Shown piece by piece: positions 1 to 10,816 of a DNA stretch of 64,000 nucleotides (its first letter is position 1; each line of letters opens with the position of its first letter). The position numbers and the translations under genes were made by a program. The notes beneath the pieces were generated by a model. The model saw only the letters and a list, made by a program, of their open reading frames with translations, was not told the DNA's origin and ran no database searches. This DNA comes from Caldithrix abyssi. Lineage in GTDB: Bacteria; Calditrichota; Calditrichia; Calditrichales; Calditrichaceae. Where the stretch lies: positions 1-64,000 of the forward strand of contig DRQG01000086.1 in NCBI GenBank assembly GCA_011369465.1. The letters are read 5' to 3'.

Positions 1-1
1 G

Positions 2-3000
2 CCGCCGTTGTTGCGTACCTTTTTACTCAAAACCGGCGACGAAAGCTATGTGTTTTTACTTAATATGCATCACATCATATCGGACGGTTTATCCCTGGCT
101 ATATTTATTCGCGAACTGGTTCGGCTGTATGAAGCTTTTGCCGACAAAAAAGACAATCCTTTACCGGAATTAACCTTTCAATACAAAGATTTTGCCCGCT
201 GGCAGAAAGATTGGCTTTCCGGCCGGGCCTTCGAACAGCACCTTGCATACTGGAAAGAAAAACTGGCCGGAAGTCCGGCATTGTTTACCCTGCCTGCCGA
301 CCGGCCCCGTCCGCGCGTCCAGTCGTTTCATGGCGGGAAAAAGTACTTTAATCTATCCTCGGATACAACCGCCCGCATCATGGAACTAAGTCGCCAACAA
401 GGTGTTACGCCTTATTTGATTCTGCTGACCGCTTTTAAAATTTTGCTCAAACGCTATATCGGTCATAGCGATGTGGTTGTGGGAACACCGGTATCCGGAC
501 GGCTGCACAAAAAAAGTGAAGCATTGATCGGTTTTTTTGTCAATACTCTGGTACTGCGTACCAATCTGGACGGCAACCCCGGTTTTATTCAGGCAGTGGA
601 ACGGGTTGGCCATACGCTGCTCGAAGCCTTTAAACACCAGGAAATGCCCTTTGAAAAAATTGTGGATGCGCTTCGACCGGAACGGAATCTGAGCTACACA
701 CCGTTATTTCAAATTATGTTTTCCTATCAGGAGGCGCCGACCGAAAGCCAACAAATCGGCGGATTGTCCTTCGAGCCTATGGAAATCGATACCGGTTCCG
801 CAAAATTTGACCTGACCCTCTCGGTAACGCATAGCGGGAACCACTTACATTCCATGCTGGAATACAACACGGATTTATATGACGGGGATACCATCGAGCG
901 TTTTATCGGTCATTTTAACAACTTGCTCAATACCATTCTCAGGGCTCCCGATTCGCCGATCGATTTCGTGGATTTTTTGGGAAAAAGCGAACGGCAATTG
1001 ATCCTGCGGCAATGGAGCCGGGGAAAAACAATAGAGCCGGATAACGCATGCTTCCATGAACTTTTTGAGAAAGAGGCGCAGGCGCACCCTCAACGCCCGG
1101 CCGTTGTTTACCGGGAACAGGAGCTTACATACGGCGAACTTAACCGTAAAGCCAATCAACTGGCGCGGTTGTTATTGGCTAACAAATTGGAAAGCGAAGA
1201 GCCGGTGGGAATTTTTCTGCCCCGTTCCAGCGAAATGCTTGTAGCCATTCTGGCGGCGCTTAAAGCCGGCGGTGTCTATTTGCCGCTTGATCCCGATTAT
1301 CCATCCGAACGGCTGGATTTTATCATCCGTGATTCCGGACTGCTGCAGGTTATCACCATGGAATCTTTACGCAGTCGGCTGCCCCGGACTGTACAGAAAA
1401 TGATAACCATGGACAGCATGGCCGCTGAAATAGAAGCCATGCCCGATGATAATCTTTCCCTCGCGCTTAAACCGGAAAACGGCGCCTACATCATATATAC
1501 TTCCGGATCCACCGGTAAACCCAAAGGCGTGTTTGTCCAGCACTCTTCCATGCTCAATCTTTTACGCGCCCTGGAAACGGATATTTATTCCAAATTCGGG
1601 CGGAAGACATTACGGGCCAGTTTAAACGCGCCCATTCTTTTCGACGCTTCGGTTCAACAAATTGTATTGCTGGCCGCGGGTCACACGCTGTATGTTGTCC
1701 CTGCCGAGGCCCGGATGAGCGGAGAAGACCTGCTGCGATTTATTCGTGAGCACCAACTGGAAGTTTTGGACTGCGTTCCGTCTCAACTGAAACTGCTTTT
1801 GGACGCCGGTCTGCACGACAACGAACACTGGCAGCCGCTGATTTGCCTGCCTGGCGGCGAAGCCATCGATGAAACCGTTTGGCGGCAGCTAAAATCAGCG
1901 CCTAAAACACAATATTTTAATGTTTACGGCCCGACCGAGTGCACAGTGGATTCCACCATTGCTCATGTGAACAATTCCGGAACGCGTCCGGTTATTGGTA
2001 AAGCGGTGGCCAACGCACATGTATATGTTTTGGATGAAAATTTTCAGATTGTACCTGCGGGAGTGGCCGGACAAATATGCATTGGCGGAGCCGGTTTGGC
2101 CCGAGGGTATCTGGCCCGTCCTGAGTTGACGGCCGAGCGTTTTATACACGATCCATATTCGGAGAGGAATGGCGCGCGCATGTATCTGACCGGCGATCTC
2201 GGCCGTTTCCGGAAAGACGGCACGCTGGAATTCCTTGGCCGGCTTGATCATCAGGTAAAAGTACGCGGCTTCCGTATCGAACTCGGTGAGATTGAAGCCA
2301 ATTTGCAGGAACATCCGGAAATTAAAGATGCGGTGGTCATTGCTGTGGACGTCTCCGGAAGCAAACAACTGGCCGCTTACCTGGTCAGCGATACAGACAA
2401 CAATTCATTCATTACGGAAATTCGTGATTTTTTAAGCGGTCGCTTACCCGAATATATGATTCCCGCATATTTTACATTTTTGCAGACACTGCCGCTCACA
2501 CCCAATGGAAAAGTGGATCGGAAACGACTGCCCGCGCCGCAGATTGACCGGGAAGCATTGCAATCCGAATATGTTGAAGCCCGTAACGAACGCGAGCAAA
2601 TTTTAACCGATATCTGGAAAGAACTGCTGAATACGGAAAGAATAGGTATAAAGGATAATTTCTTTGAACTGGGCGGCGATTCCATCCTGACCATTCAGGT
2701 GGTGGCCCGCGCCAAACAGGCCGGGTTGAAAATTTCGCCCAAACTGCTCTTTGAACATCCCACTATCGAAGAGCTGGCAGAGGCTGCCGAAGTAGGGGTT
2801 GCCGTACATGCCGAACAGGGGGCCGTCTCGGGCAATTTTCCGCTCACTCCTATTCAGCGTTGGTTTATGGATCAAAACCTGACCCGGCCTTCGCACTGGA
2901 ACCAGAGTCTGCTTATCCGGCTTAACCAACCCCTGCGGGAAGACGCGCTGCGTACGGCCTTAAACAAACTGGCGGAGCATCACGACATTTTACGCGCCCG

Positions 3001-4225
3001 CTTCCGGAAGACCGACAAAGACCGGCAGGCGGTCATTGAGGAAAACAGCGACTTTTCCTTTAGCGTAATGGAAGCAGAGTCCGAAGATCTCGCTTCCCGG
3101 TTAGCCGATGTTCAAAACACGCTGAATATCGAAACCGGCCCTTTAGCCCGGGCTGTGTATTTCAAAAACGGCCGCAACCGGTGGCTGTTTATTACCGTGC
3201 ATCACCTGGTGATTGACGGAATTTCCTGGCGTATTTTGTTAGAGGACTTTTACCGGGCCTATACGCAAATTGTTGAGAACGGAAGCGCCGAACCGCAATT
3301 ACCGCCCAAAACCACCTCCTTTAAATATTGGGCGCAAAAATTAATAGCTCACGCCGCCAGCGAAACCGTTTTGAAAGAAGCTGATTACTGGCGCGCCGCC
3401 GTCAGTCGGCCGGCCGAACCACTGCCCGTGGATATACAGAAGGGACGCAATCTGGAAATGGACGCCCGAACCGTAAAGGCCACTCTCAACAAAGATGAAA
3501 CCGAGGCTCTGCTCAAACAAGCGCCGGCAGCCTACCATACCCAGATTAACGAACTGCTGCTTACGGCGTTAGCCCTGGCCTGGAAACGCTGGACCGGCAA
3601 AAGCACCTTACGCATCAACCTGGAAGGACACGGACGCGAAGACCTGTTTGAAGATGTTGACATTTCGCGGACGGTCGGTTGGTTTACCGTCGCCTATCCG
3701 GCCTACTTCGATATCGCCGGCAGCGCCAATGTGGCTGAGGCGATAAAAACGGTAAAAGAACAGTACCGCAGCGTGCCCAACAACGGGTTGGGATTCGGTC
3801 TGCTCAAATATCACGGGCCGCAGGAACTGCAAGCCTTGCTGCAAAACGTTCCCCCGGCGGATATCGGTTTCAACTATCTGGGGCAGTTCGATCAGACCGC
3901 AGAACAGGCGCAAGCCATCGGACAGGTTGAAAATATTTCCACCACGGAACGTCATCCCGAAAACCGGCGGGTCCATGTACTGGATATCGGCGGCAGCGTT
4001 TTGGAAGGACGCTTAACCATTCATTTTTCATACAGCGAAAAATTGCATCATCAACAGACGGTTCAGCGCTGGCTCGATGACTATATGGACAGCCTGCGTC
4101 AGGTGATTAATCATTGTCTCGATCCGGAAAGCGGAGCCTTTACCCCGTCCGATTTTAAAGACGTACAACTGGATGAAGATGAACTTGAAGGTTTTATGTC
4201 CGAGCTGGAGGAAGATTTAGATTAA
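2..4225 (+). CDS. NRPS, partial: (C)-A(Gln)-T-E
   Basis: This non-ribosomal peptide synthetase is open to the left edge of the window and reads from base 2. The visible protein has the C-terminal two thirds of a condensation domain (HHIISDG near residue 26, about residues 1-330), an adenylation domain (about 350-850, with YTSGSTGKPKG), a carrier domain whose attachment serine is near residue 894, and an epimerisation domain (about 950-1390, with HHLVIDG, EGHGRE and NYLGQFD). The carrier motif is GGDS rather than GGHS, the form usual before an epimerisation domain. The pocket residues read D-A-Q-D-L-G-V-V-D-K, the known glutamine code, so the module should load Gln and pass on D-Gln. The protein ends in a strongly acidic tail (last 15 residues, eight acidic and none basic) that fits a COM-type donor. 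The missing start means earlier modules may lie upstream. Confidence 0.96.
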   Translation, partial: PPLLRTFLLKTGDESYVFLLNMHHIISDGLSLAIFIRELVRLYEAFADKKDNPLPELTFQYKDFARWQKDWLSGRAFEQHLAYWKEKLAGSPALFTLPADRPRPRVQSFHGGKKYFNLSSDTTARIMELSRQQGVTPYLILLTAFKILLKRYIGHSDVVVGTPVSGRLHKKSEALIGFFVNTLVLRTNLDGNPGFIQAVERVGHTLLEAFKHQEMPFEKIVDALRPERNLSYTPLFQIMFSYQEAPTESQQIGGLSFEPMEIDTGSAKFDLTLSVTHSGNHLHSMLEYNTDLYDGDTIERFIGHFNNLLNTILRAPDSPIDFVDFLGKSERQLILRQWSRGKTIEPDNACFHELFEKEAQAHPQRPAVVYREQELTYGELNRKANQLARLLLANKLESEEPVGIFLPRSSEMLVAILAALKAGGVYLPLDPDYPSERLDFIIRDSGLLQVITMESLRSRLPRTVQKMITMDSMAAEIEAMPDDNLSLALKPENGAYIIYTSGSTGKPKGVFVQHSSMLNLLRALETDIYSKFGRKTLRASLNAPILFDASVQQIVLLAAGHTLYVVPAEARMSGEDLLRFIREHQLEVLDCVPSQLKLLLDAGLHDNEHWQPLICLPGGEAIDETVWRQLKSAPKTQYFNVYGPTECTVDSTIAHVNNSGTRPVIGKAVANAHVYVLDENFQIVPAGVAGQICIGGAGLARGYLARPELTAERFIHDPYSERNGARMYLTGDLGRFRKDGTLEFLGRLDHQVKVRGFRIELGEIEANLQEHPEIKDAVVIAVDVSGSKQLAAYLVSDTDNNSFITEIRDFLSGRLPEYMIPAYFTFLQTLPLTPNGKVDRKRLPAPQIDREALQSEYVEARNEREQILTDIWKELLNTERIGIKDNFFELGGDSILTIQVVARAKQAGLKISPKLLFEHPTIEELAEAAEVGVAVHAEQGAVSGNFPLTPIQRWFMDQNLTRPSHWNQSLLIRLNQPLREDALRTALNKLAEHHDILRARFRKTDKDRQAVIEENSDFSFSVMEAESEDLASRLADVQNTLNIETGPLARAVYFKNGRNRWLFITVHHLVIDGISWRILLEDFYRAYTQIVENGSAEPQLPPKTTSFKYWAQKLIAHAASETVLKEADYWRAAVSRPAEPLPVDIQKGRNLEMDARTVKATLNKDETEALLKQAPAAYHTQINELLLTALALAWKRWTGKSTLRINLEGHGREDLFEDVDISRTVGWFTVAYPAYFDIAGSANVAEAIKTVKEQYRSVPNNGLGFGLLKYHGPQELQALLQNVPPADIGFNYLGQFDQTAEQAQAIGQVENISTTERHPENRRVHVLDIGGSVLEGRLTIHFSYSEKLHHQQTVQRWLDDYMDSLRQVINHCLDPESGAFTPSDFKDVQLDEDELEGFMSELEEDLD

Positions 4226-4348
4226 ATGAAATCATAATTTTGCCGATAAATTAGTATTAAATCACAAATTTGCGATCGTTTAATTTTGTATATTGGGCTT
4301 TCAAAATAAAACCGGAAAAAATTTTAATCTGTTTAAATAAGGAATGCG

Positions 4349-7300
4349 ATGAACCAGCCAAAAAATAAAAATATAGAAGCGGTTTATCCGCTCTCGCCCA
4401 TGCAGCAGGGTATGCTGTTTCACAGCATTTTCGATCCCGAAGCGGGCATGTATTTTGAGCAGACCACCTTCAAAATGAAAGGCGACCTGGATAAGGCCGC
4501 TTTTGAGCGGGCGGTCGCCAAAGTCATCGAGCGCAATCCCGTTTTACGCACTTCCTTCGTGTACAAAAAACTGGAAAAACAACTTCAGGTAGTACACAAA
4601 ACGGTGGATATTCCTCTTGTTTTTCATGATTGGCGTTCGCAGGACAAAAAGAAACAGGAACGCATGCTGCAAAACTTATTGGATGAAGACAGGCGCCAGG
4701 GTTTTTCCCTGAACAAAGCGCCGCTGCTCCGGCTTAACGTCATTCAAATGGACGAAGATTTGTGGCAGATTATCTGGAGCAACCATCATATTTTAATGGA
4801 CGGCTGGTCGCTACCCATTATCCTGAAGGAAGTGTTTACCTTTTATGAGATGTACCGTGCCGGGCAGGAGATGGAGCTGCCCCGCAACCGGCCCTACCGT
4901 GATTATATTTTATGGCTGCAAAAACAAGATATGGCCAAAGCCGAAACTTTCTGGCGTGAACAGTTGAAAGGGTTCTATGCGCCTACGCCGCTGGTTATAA
5001 AAAATCTCGCCGTACCCGAAGACGCGGCAGACACCTATCCCAAAATTCATATAAAACTGTCGGAAAACGTCACCGCCAGGCTGCAGGATATCGCCCGTTC
5101 CAACCAACTTACCATCAATACGGTGGTGCAGGGCCTGTGGAGTATTTTGCTCAGCCGCTACAGCGGCGAGGAAGATGTGGTCTTCGGCGCAACCGTTTCC
5201 GGTCGCCCGCCCGACCTGCCGGGCGTGGAAACCATGCCGGGTCTGTTTATTAACACCCTGCCTGTGCGGGCACAGATGAATGACAGCACGCCGGTTATCG
5301 ATCTGCTTAAAAATTTGCAAGCCTCTACCGTGGCGCAGAGAGAATACGAATATACCCCGCTGGCCGAAATCCAGCGCTGGAGCGATGTACCAGCCAATGC
5401 GCCGCTTTTCGAAACACTGGTTGTTTTTGAAAATTACCCGGTCGATAAGTCGATGAATGAGCAGAAGACCAGTTTACAGTTTTTGGAGATGCAGGCCTTC
5501 GAGCGTACCAACTATCCCATTACCTTTGTGGCGGCGGTAACGGATCGACTGGCATTGGAAATTGCCTATCAGAACAAACTTTTTACGGAGAGCACCATCC
5601 GGCGTATGCTCGGACATTTACAACTGCTGGCCGAACAAATTGCCGCCGACCCTGCCCGGACGATCGGTGATTTAACCCTTCTACCGGAAGAAGAACGGCA
5701 GCAGGTTACCGAAGAGTGGAACCGGACCAAAACTGATTTCCCTGATTCGGCCACCGTGCATGAAATCTTTGAGCGACAGGTTAAAACGCATAGCAGCAAA
5801 CCGGCTCTGCAGTTTTACGATCAGATTTTTACTTACCGGCAATTGGACGAGCAAATTAACCAATTGGCCAATTACCTTTTGGACAAAGGGTTTGCTTCGG
5901 AAGACATTGCGGCCGTTTATATGGATCGATCTCCGGAAATGATTATCGCCGAATTTGCCGTAATGAAAGCCGGCGGCGCCTTCGTACCGATCGACCGCAA
6001 CTATCCTCCGGAACGGATTCGGCTTATTTTGGAAGACAGCGGAGCGCGGTACGTCATCACTCAAAAAGATTTGCTGGAAAACATTAAAGATTTTGCCGGG
6101 CAAGCTCTGGTTTGGGAAAACGAAGCGGAAAATATTGCCGCCCAGGCAATAACAGCTCCCGCCGTTCGGGTTCTGCCTGAAAATCTGGCTTATATTATTT
6201 ACACATCCGGTTCCACCGGGCGGCCCAAGGGCACTCTTTTGCAGCACCGCGGTGCAATAAATACGGCGGCGGTCATCAGTAAAAATTTCGATGTTGCCGT
6301 GGGCAAACGGATACTGCAGTTCGCTTCCATCGGTTTCGATGCTTCCATCGCCGAAATCTTCGGCGCATTACTGCACGGCGCTTCCCTGCATCTGATCCGC
6401 TACGAAGACATCCTGAATGAAGACAAAATGCTTGCCTTGCTGCGGGAGCAGGAAATTTCCACTTTCATTCTGCCCCCTTCCGTGCTGGCTATTTTGGATA
6501 ACAACCGCCTTCCCGCGCTTAAAGTGGTCGGATCCGCCGGCGAAGCCTGTACACGCGAAGTGGTGAGCCGCTGGGTGAAAGGGCGCAAATTTATAAACGG
6601 TTACGGACCAACGGAATCTACTGTAGCGGCCTCCCTGTATCATATTCGGGAAGGCCAGCCCATCGGCGTCAATGTGCCCATCGGCCGGCCGATTGACAAT
6701 GTACGGCTCTATGTGCTGGATTCAAAGCTGCGGCCGCAGCCTATCGGCGTGCCCGGCGAACTGCATATTGCCAGCGTCGGTTTGGCCCGCGGTTATCTGA
6801 ATCGCCCGGAACTGACTGCCGAAAAATTTATTCCGGATCCGTTCGGTCCGCAAGCCGGAGGCCGTTTGTATAAAACCGGCGATCTGGTGCGCTGGCTGCC
6901 CGACGGCAACCTGGAATTCCTGGGTCGTATCGATTTTCAGGTTAAAATACGCGGTTTTCGTATTGAACTGGGCGAAATTGAAAACGTACTGGCCGATCAT
7001 CCTCAAATCCGGGACGCCGTGGTTCAGGCCTACGACCAAACCGACGGCGACACGACTCTGGCCGCTTATTACGTGGCGCAGGACGGACAAAATCCGGATC
7101 CGAAAGAAATCATTGTTTATTTAAAAGAGCATCTGCCGGAATATATGATTCCCGGCGCTTTTATCCCGTTGGAGGCTTTTCCGCTTACTTCCAGCGGCAA
7201 GGTGGACCGCCGCGCCCTACCGGCTCCGGATACAGGCGATATACCGGCGCGTGAATATGTGGCGCCGCGCAATCAGATGGAAGAAATCCTGAGCGGCATC

Positions 7301-10300
7301 TGGCAACAAATCTTGCAGAAAGACCGGGTCGGGGTAACCGATGATTTCTTCGAATTGGGCGGTCATTCGCTGATGGCCACCCAGTTGATGTCCCGGGTGC
7401 GCAACGCTTTTGAAGTGGAAATATCCCTGCGCGATTTTTTTGCCCAACCCACCATCGGACAACTGGCCATGCAGATTGAGCAGGCCCGTTTAAAGGACGA
7501 TACGCTTATCGCTCCGCCGATCGAACCGCTGAAACGGGACGGTGAGATTCCTCTGTCCTTTGCCCAGCAGCGTTTGTGGTTTCTGGATCAGCTCTCTCCG
7601 GACAGCCCTTTTTACAACATCCCCGGCGCTATCCGCCTGAAAGGAAAGCTGGACAAAGAAGTTCTGAAACAAAGTCTGAACGAAATCATCCGCCGGCATG
7701 AAACGCTGCGCACCACTTTTGACAATATCCGCGGTAAACCGGTGCAGGTTATCCATGACCAATGGCATATCGATATCCCAGTGGAAGATCTTTCGGCGTT
7801 GAAAGAAGAAGAGCGCGAGAGTAAGGCCCGGCGGCTGGCCGAAGAAGAGACGGCAAAACCATTCAACCTCAAAACCGGCCCCCTGGTACGCGTGCGGTTA
7901 ATTAAGCTGGCTGAGGACGATTTTGTAATGGTATTCACCATGCATCATATCATTTCCGACGGCTGGTCGATCGGCGTACTCATTCGGGAATTCGGCAGCC
8001 TGTACGAAGCCTACAGTCGCGGCGAAACCCCTTCCCTGCCCGAACTGCCCATCCAATATGCCGATTTTTCCGCCTGGCAGCGCAACTGGCTGCAAGGGGA
8101 AGTGCTGGATAAACAGCTTACTTACTGGAAAGAAAAAATCGGGCTTAACCCGCCGGTTCTGGAACTGCCGCTCGATTATCCGCGTCCCAAAATGCAGACC
8201 TTCAACGGCGACGCTCTTACCGTAACCCTCAGCCCGGAAGTGCAGGAACGGCTCAAGGCTTTCAGCCGCAAAGAAGGGGTTACGTTGTTTATGACCCTGT
8301 TAGCCGTATTTCAGACCATGCTGCACCGTTACAGCGGGCAGGAAGATATATTGGTGGGTAGTCCCATCGCTAATCGCACCCGGGCCGAAACGGAAGCGCT
8401 GATCGGTTTTTTTGTGAATACGCTGGTGCTCAAAACGCATTTCGAGGACAATCCGGATTTCCGCTCTCTGTTGAAACAGGTGCGCGAAACCACGTTGGAA
8501 GCGTATGCGCATCAGGACCTGCCTTTTGAACAACTGGTGGAAGTTTTGCAGCCGGAACGTGATATGAGCCATTCGCCGCTGTTTCAGGTGGCCTTTATTT
8601 TGCAGAATGTACCCATCCAGCGCATAGAGCTGCCGGATTTAACTTTGGCGCCGTTCAATGCGGAAAGCAAAACCGCCAAATACGATTTGACCCTGACCAC
8701 AGCCGAAACGGACGAAGGGCTGATGTGTCATTTTGAATACAACACCGATTTGTTCAAAAAATCCACCGTCGAACGCATGATGCGCCATTTCCAAACTCTG
8801 CTGGAAGCGGTGTTGGATAATCCCAAACAACCGGTAGGGTATCTGCCCCTGTTGAGCGAAGCGGAAAAACAGCTATTCTTGGGCGACTGGAACAATACCC
8901 GCGTGGCTTATCCGGATGCCCATACCGTTCAGCGGTTATTCGAAGAGTGGGTCGAACGGCAGCCCGACGCCCCCGCCGTGGTCTTTGAAGACGCTCATTT
9001 GACATACAAAGAACTGAACGAACACGCCAATCGCCTGGCCCGTTACCTGCGCAAAAAGGGCGTAGGACCCGATATACTGGCGGGTATAAGCCTGCCGGCT
9101 TCGTTGGATGTGGCTGTGGCCATTTTGGGTATTCTGAAAGCCGGCGGCGCTTTTATGAATATCGATCCCGCTTACCCGCCCGAACGCATCCGCTATATGA
9201 TGGACGATTCGGGCATGGCCGTATTAATTACCCATGAAGAATTATTGAACATTTTGCCGCAGACATCTGCCGTTACGGTTTGTACGGACCGGGACGCCGA
9301 AGAAATCGCCAAAGAATCCGATCAAAATCCGCAAACATTGAGCGGCCCGGACAATCTTTCTTATGTGATTTACACCTCGGGTTCCACCGGCAAACCCAAG
9401 GGCACCATGCTGCCGCACCGCGGTTTGTGCAATCTGTCCCGCGCCCAGCGCAAGGCTTTTAATATTACACCGCAAAGCCGAATACTTCAGTTTGCCTCGC
9501 TCAGCTTTGACGCTTCGGTGTGGGAAACAGTGATGGCTCTGCTCAACGGCGCGGCGCTGGTGTACGCCGACCGCGAACAACTGGCCAGCGGACAGGGATT
9601 GTTGCAGGTTTTTAACAAACAAAAAATAACTACGGTTACACTGCCGCCATCTGTGCTGGCTGTTGTTCCGCAGGAACCGGTGGAGTCCTTACGCACCATC
9701 ATTACCGCCGGTGAAAAATGCACCACGGATCTGGTGCAGCGCTGGGGCACAGGACGACAATTTGTAAACGCTTACGGCCCCACGGAAACCACAGTTTGCG
9801 CGTCCATGTACGAAACGGATCCTCAGGAAGAACAGGCCCCGCCCATCGGCAAACCTATCGATAATTTTCAACTGTATGTGCTGGATGTTTACGGCAATCT
9901 TCAGCCGGCAGGCGTGCCCGGCGAGCTGCATATCGGCGGTGTGGGACTGGCCCGTGGTTATTTGAACCGGCCCGATTTGACGGCGGAAAAATTTATACCC
10001 GATCCCTTTAGCGGGCAGCCCGGCAACCGTTTGTATTGCAGCGGCGACCTGGCCCGTTTTCTGGACGACGGCAACGTGGAATTTTTAGGCCGTATCGATC
10101 ATCAGGTAAAAGTACGCGGTTTTCGCATCGAGTTGGGAGAAATCGAAAGCGTTCTGGGCGAACTGCCCAATGTACAGGACGTCATCGTTTTGGCCCGGGA
10201 AGATACGCCCGGCGATAAGCGTTTGGTAGCCTATCTGGCTGCCGAACAGCAGGAAGGACTGGATGCGCCCACTCTAAAAAAACATTGTCAGCAACATCTT

Positions 10301-10816
10301 CCGGATTATATGGTTCCATCTGCCTTTGTCATTTTGGAGGCCATGCCGCTGACACCCAACGGCAAGGTAGATCGTAAAGCGCTGCCGGCTCCGGAGTTCT
10401 CGCGCGAAAGTCTTTCTACGGAATACGTGGCGCCGCGTAACGAAAACGAGGAAAAGCTGGCCGCTATCGTTACCGAGCTGCTCAACATCGAACGGGCCGG
10501 TGTGCACGATAATTTTTTTGAATTGGGCGGGCATTCCCTGCTGGCCACACAATTTATGTCGCGCATTCGCGAAACATTCAACATCGAACTACCTCTGCGA
10601 ATTTTATTCGAAAAACCCACGGTGGCTGAGTTGGCTGAGGCGCTGGTGGAAGCAGAGAATCTCCCGGCGGCAGATGTCATCGAAAAAACCGAACGTGACG
10701 ACAAAAGCATCGAAGAACTACTGGCCGGTTTGGAACAGATGTCCGACGAAGAAGCACAGGCTTTATTGAATCAGGAACTTAGTTCAGAAAAGGATAGCAA
10801 AACAGATGGCAACTGA
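4349..10816 (+). CDS. NRPS: C(DCL)-A(unknown)-T-C-A(Phe)-T
   Basis: Bimodular peptide synthetase of 2155 residues. The first condensation domain opens with YPLSPMQQGMLFHS and has PGVE-x-M-x-GLFINTLPVR, features of domains that accept a D-configured donor, which fits the epimerisation domain ending the previous protein. The second begins PLSFAQQRLWFLDQ and looks like an ordinary LCL domain. Carrier serines are near residues 1007 and 2063. The first adenylation pocket reads D-A-A-I-G-A-G-V-A-K, which I cannot assign; it is mostly small and hydrophobic. The second reads D-A-W-T-I-A-A-V-C-K, essentially the gramicidin S synthetase phenylalanine code. There is no epimerisation or release domain. 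The last 45 residues form a likely acidic helix (IEELLAGLEQMSDEEAQALL) that could dock onto the next protein. It lies 123 bp after the previous gene and overlaps the next by 11 bp. Confidence 0.97.
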   Translation: MNQPKNKNIEAVYPLSPMQQGMLFHSIFDPEAGMYFEQTTFKMKGDLDKAAFERAVAKVIERNPVLRTSFVYKKLEKQLQVVHKTVDIPLVFHDWRSQDKKKQERMLQNLLDEDRRQGFSLNKAPLLRLNVIQMDEDLWQIIWSNHHILMDGWSLPIILKEVFTFYEMYRAGQEMELPRNRPYRDYILWLQKQDMAKAETFWREQLKGFYAPTPLVIKNLAVPEDAADTYPKIHIKLSENVTARLQDIARSNQLTINTVVQGLWSILLSRYSGEEDVVFGATVSGRPPDLPGVETMPGLFINTLPVRAQMNDSTPVIDLLKNLQASTVAQREYEYTPLAEIQRWSDVPANAPLFETLVVFENYPVDKSMNEQKTSLQFLEMQAFERTNYPITFVAAVTDRLALEIAYQNKLFTESTIRRMLGHLQLLAEQIAADPARTIGDLTLLPEEERQQVTEEWNRTKTDFPDSATVHEIFERQVKTHSSKPALQFYDQIFTYRQLDEQINQLANYLLDKGFASEDIAAVYMDRSPEMIIAEFAVMKAGGAFVPIDRNYPPERIRLILEDSGARYVITQKDLLENIKDFAGQALVWENEAENIAAQAITAPAVRVLPENLAYIIYTSGSTGRPKGTLLQHRGAINTAAVISKNFDVAVGKRILQFASIGFDASIAEIFGALLHGASLHLIRYEDILNEDKMLALLREQEISTFILPPSVLAILDNNRLPALKVVGSAGEACTREVVSRWVKGRKFINGYGPTESTVAASLYHIREGQPIGVNVPIGRPIDNVRLYVLDSKLRPQPIGVPGELHIASVGLARGYLNRPELTAEKFIPDPFGPQAGGRLYKTGDLVRWLPDGNLEFLGRIDFQVKIRGFRIELGEIENVLADHPQIRDAVVQAYDQTDGDTTLAAYYVAQDGQNPDPKEIIVYLKEHLPEYMIPGAFIPLEAFPLTSSGKVDRRALPAPDTGDIPAREYVAPRNQMEEILSGIWQQILQKDRVGVTDDFFELGGHSLMATQLMSRVRNAFEVEISLRDFFAQPTIGQLAMQIEQARLKDDTLIAPPIEPLKRDGEIPLSFAQQRLWFLDQLSPDSPFYNIPGAIRLKGKLDKEVLKQSLNEIIRRHETLRTTFDNIRGKPVQVIHDQWHIDIPVEDLSALKEEERESKARRLAEEETAKPFNLKTGPLVRVRLIKLAEDDFVMVFTMHHIISDGWSIGVLIREFGSLYEAYSRGETPSLPELPIQYADFSAWQRNWLQGEVLDKQLTYWKEKIGLNPPVLELPLDYPRPKMQTFNGDALTVTLSPEVQERLKAFSRKEGVTLFMTLLAVFQTMLHRYSGQEDILVGSPIANRTRAETEALIGFFVNTLVLKTHFEDNPDFRSLLKQVRETTLEAYAHQDLPFEQLVEVLQPERDMSHSPLFQVAFILQNVPIQRIELPDLTLAPFNAESKTAKYDLTLTTAETDEGLMCHFEYNTDLFKKSTVERMMRHFQTLLEAVLDNPKQPVGYLPLLSEAEKQLFLGDWNNTRVAYPDAHTVQRLFEEWVERQPDAPAVVFEDAHLTYKELNEHANRLARYLRKKGVGPDILAGISLPASLDVAVAILGILKAGGAFMNIDPAYPPERIRYMMDDSGMAVLITHEELLNILPQTSAVTVCTDRDAEEIAKESDQNPQTLSGPDNLSYVIYTSGSTGKPKGTMLPHRGLCNLSRAQRKAFNITPQSRILQFASLSFDASVWETVMALLNGAALVYADREQLASGQGLLQVFNKQKITTVTLPPSVLAVVPQEPVESLRTIITAGEKCTTDLVQRWGTGRQFVNAYGPTETTVCASMYETDPQEEQAPPIGKPIDNFQLYVLDVYGNLQPAGVPGELHIGGVGLARGYLNRPDLTAEKFIPDPFSGQPGNRLYCSGDLARFLDDGNVEFLGRIDHQVKVRGFRIELGEIESVLGELPNVQDVIVLAREDTPGDKRLVAYLAAEQQEGLDAPTLKKHCQQHLPDYMVPSAFVILEAMPLTPNGKVDRKALPAPEFSRESLSTEYVAPRNENEEKLAAIVTELLNIERAGVHDNFFELGGHSLLATQFMSRIRETFNIELPLRILFEKPTVAELAEALVEAENLPAADVIEKTERDDKSIEELLAGLEQMSDEEAQALLNQELSSEKDSKTDGN

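Noticed and set aside
4226-4348. Possible Bacteroidota-type promoter (TAATTTTG near 4281) before the second synthetase
   Set aside because: No matching upstream element at the right distance; the AT-rich gap alone does not support a promoter call.
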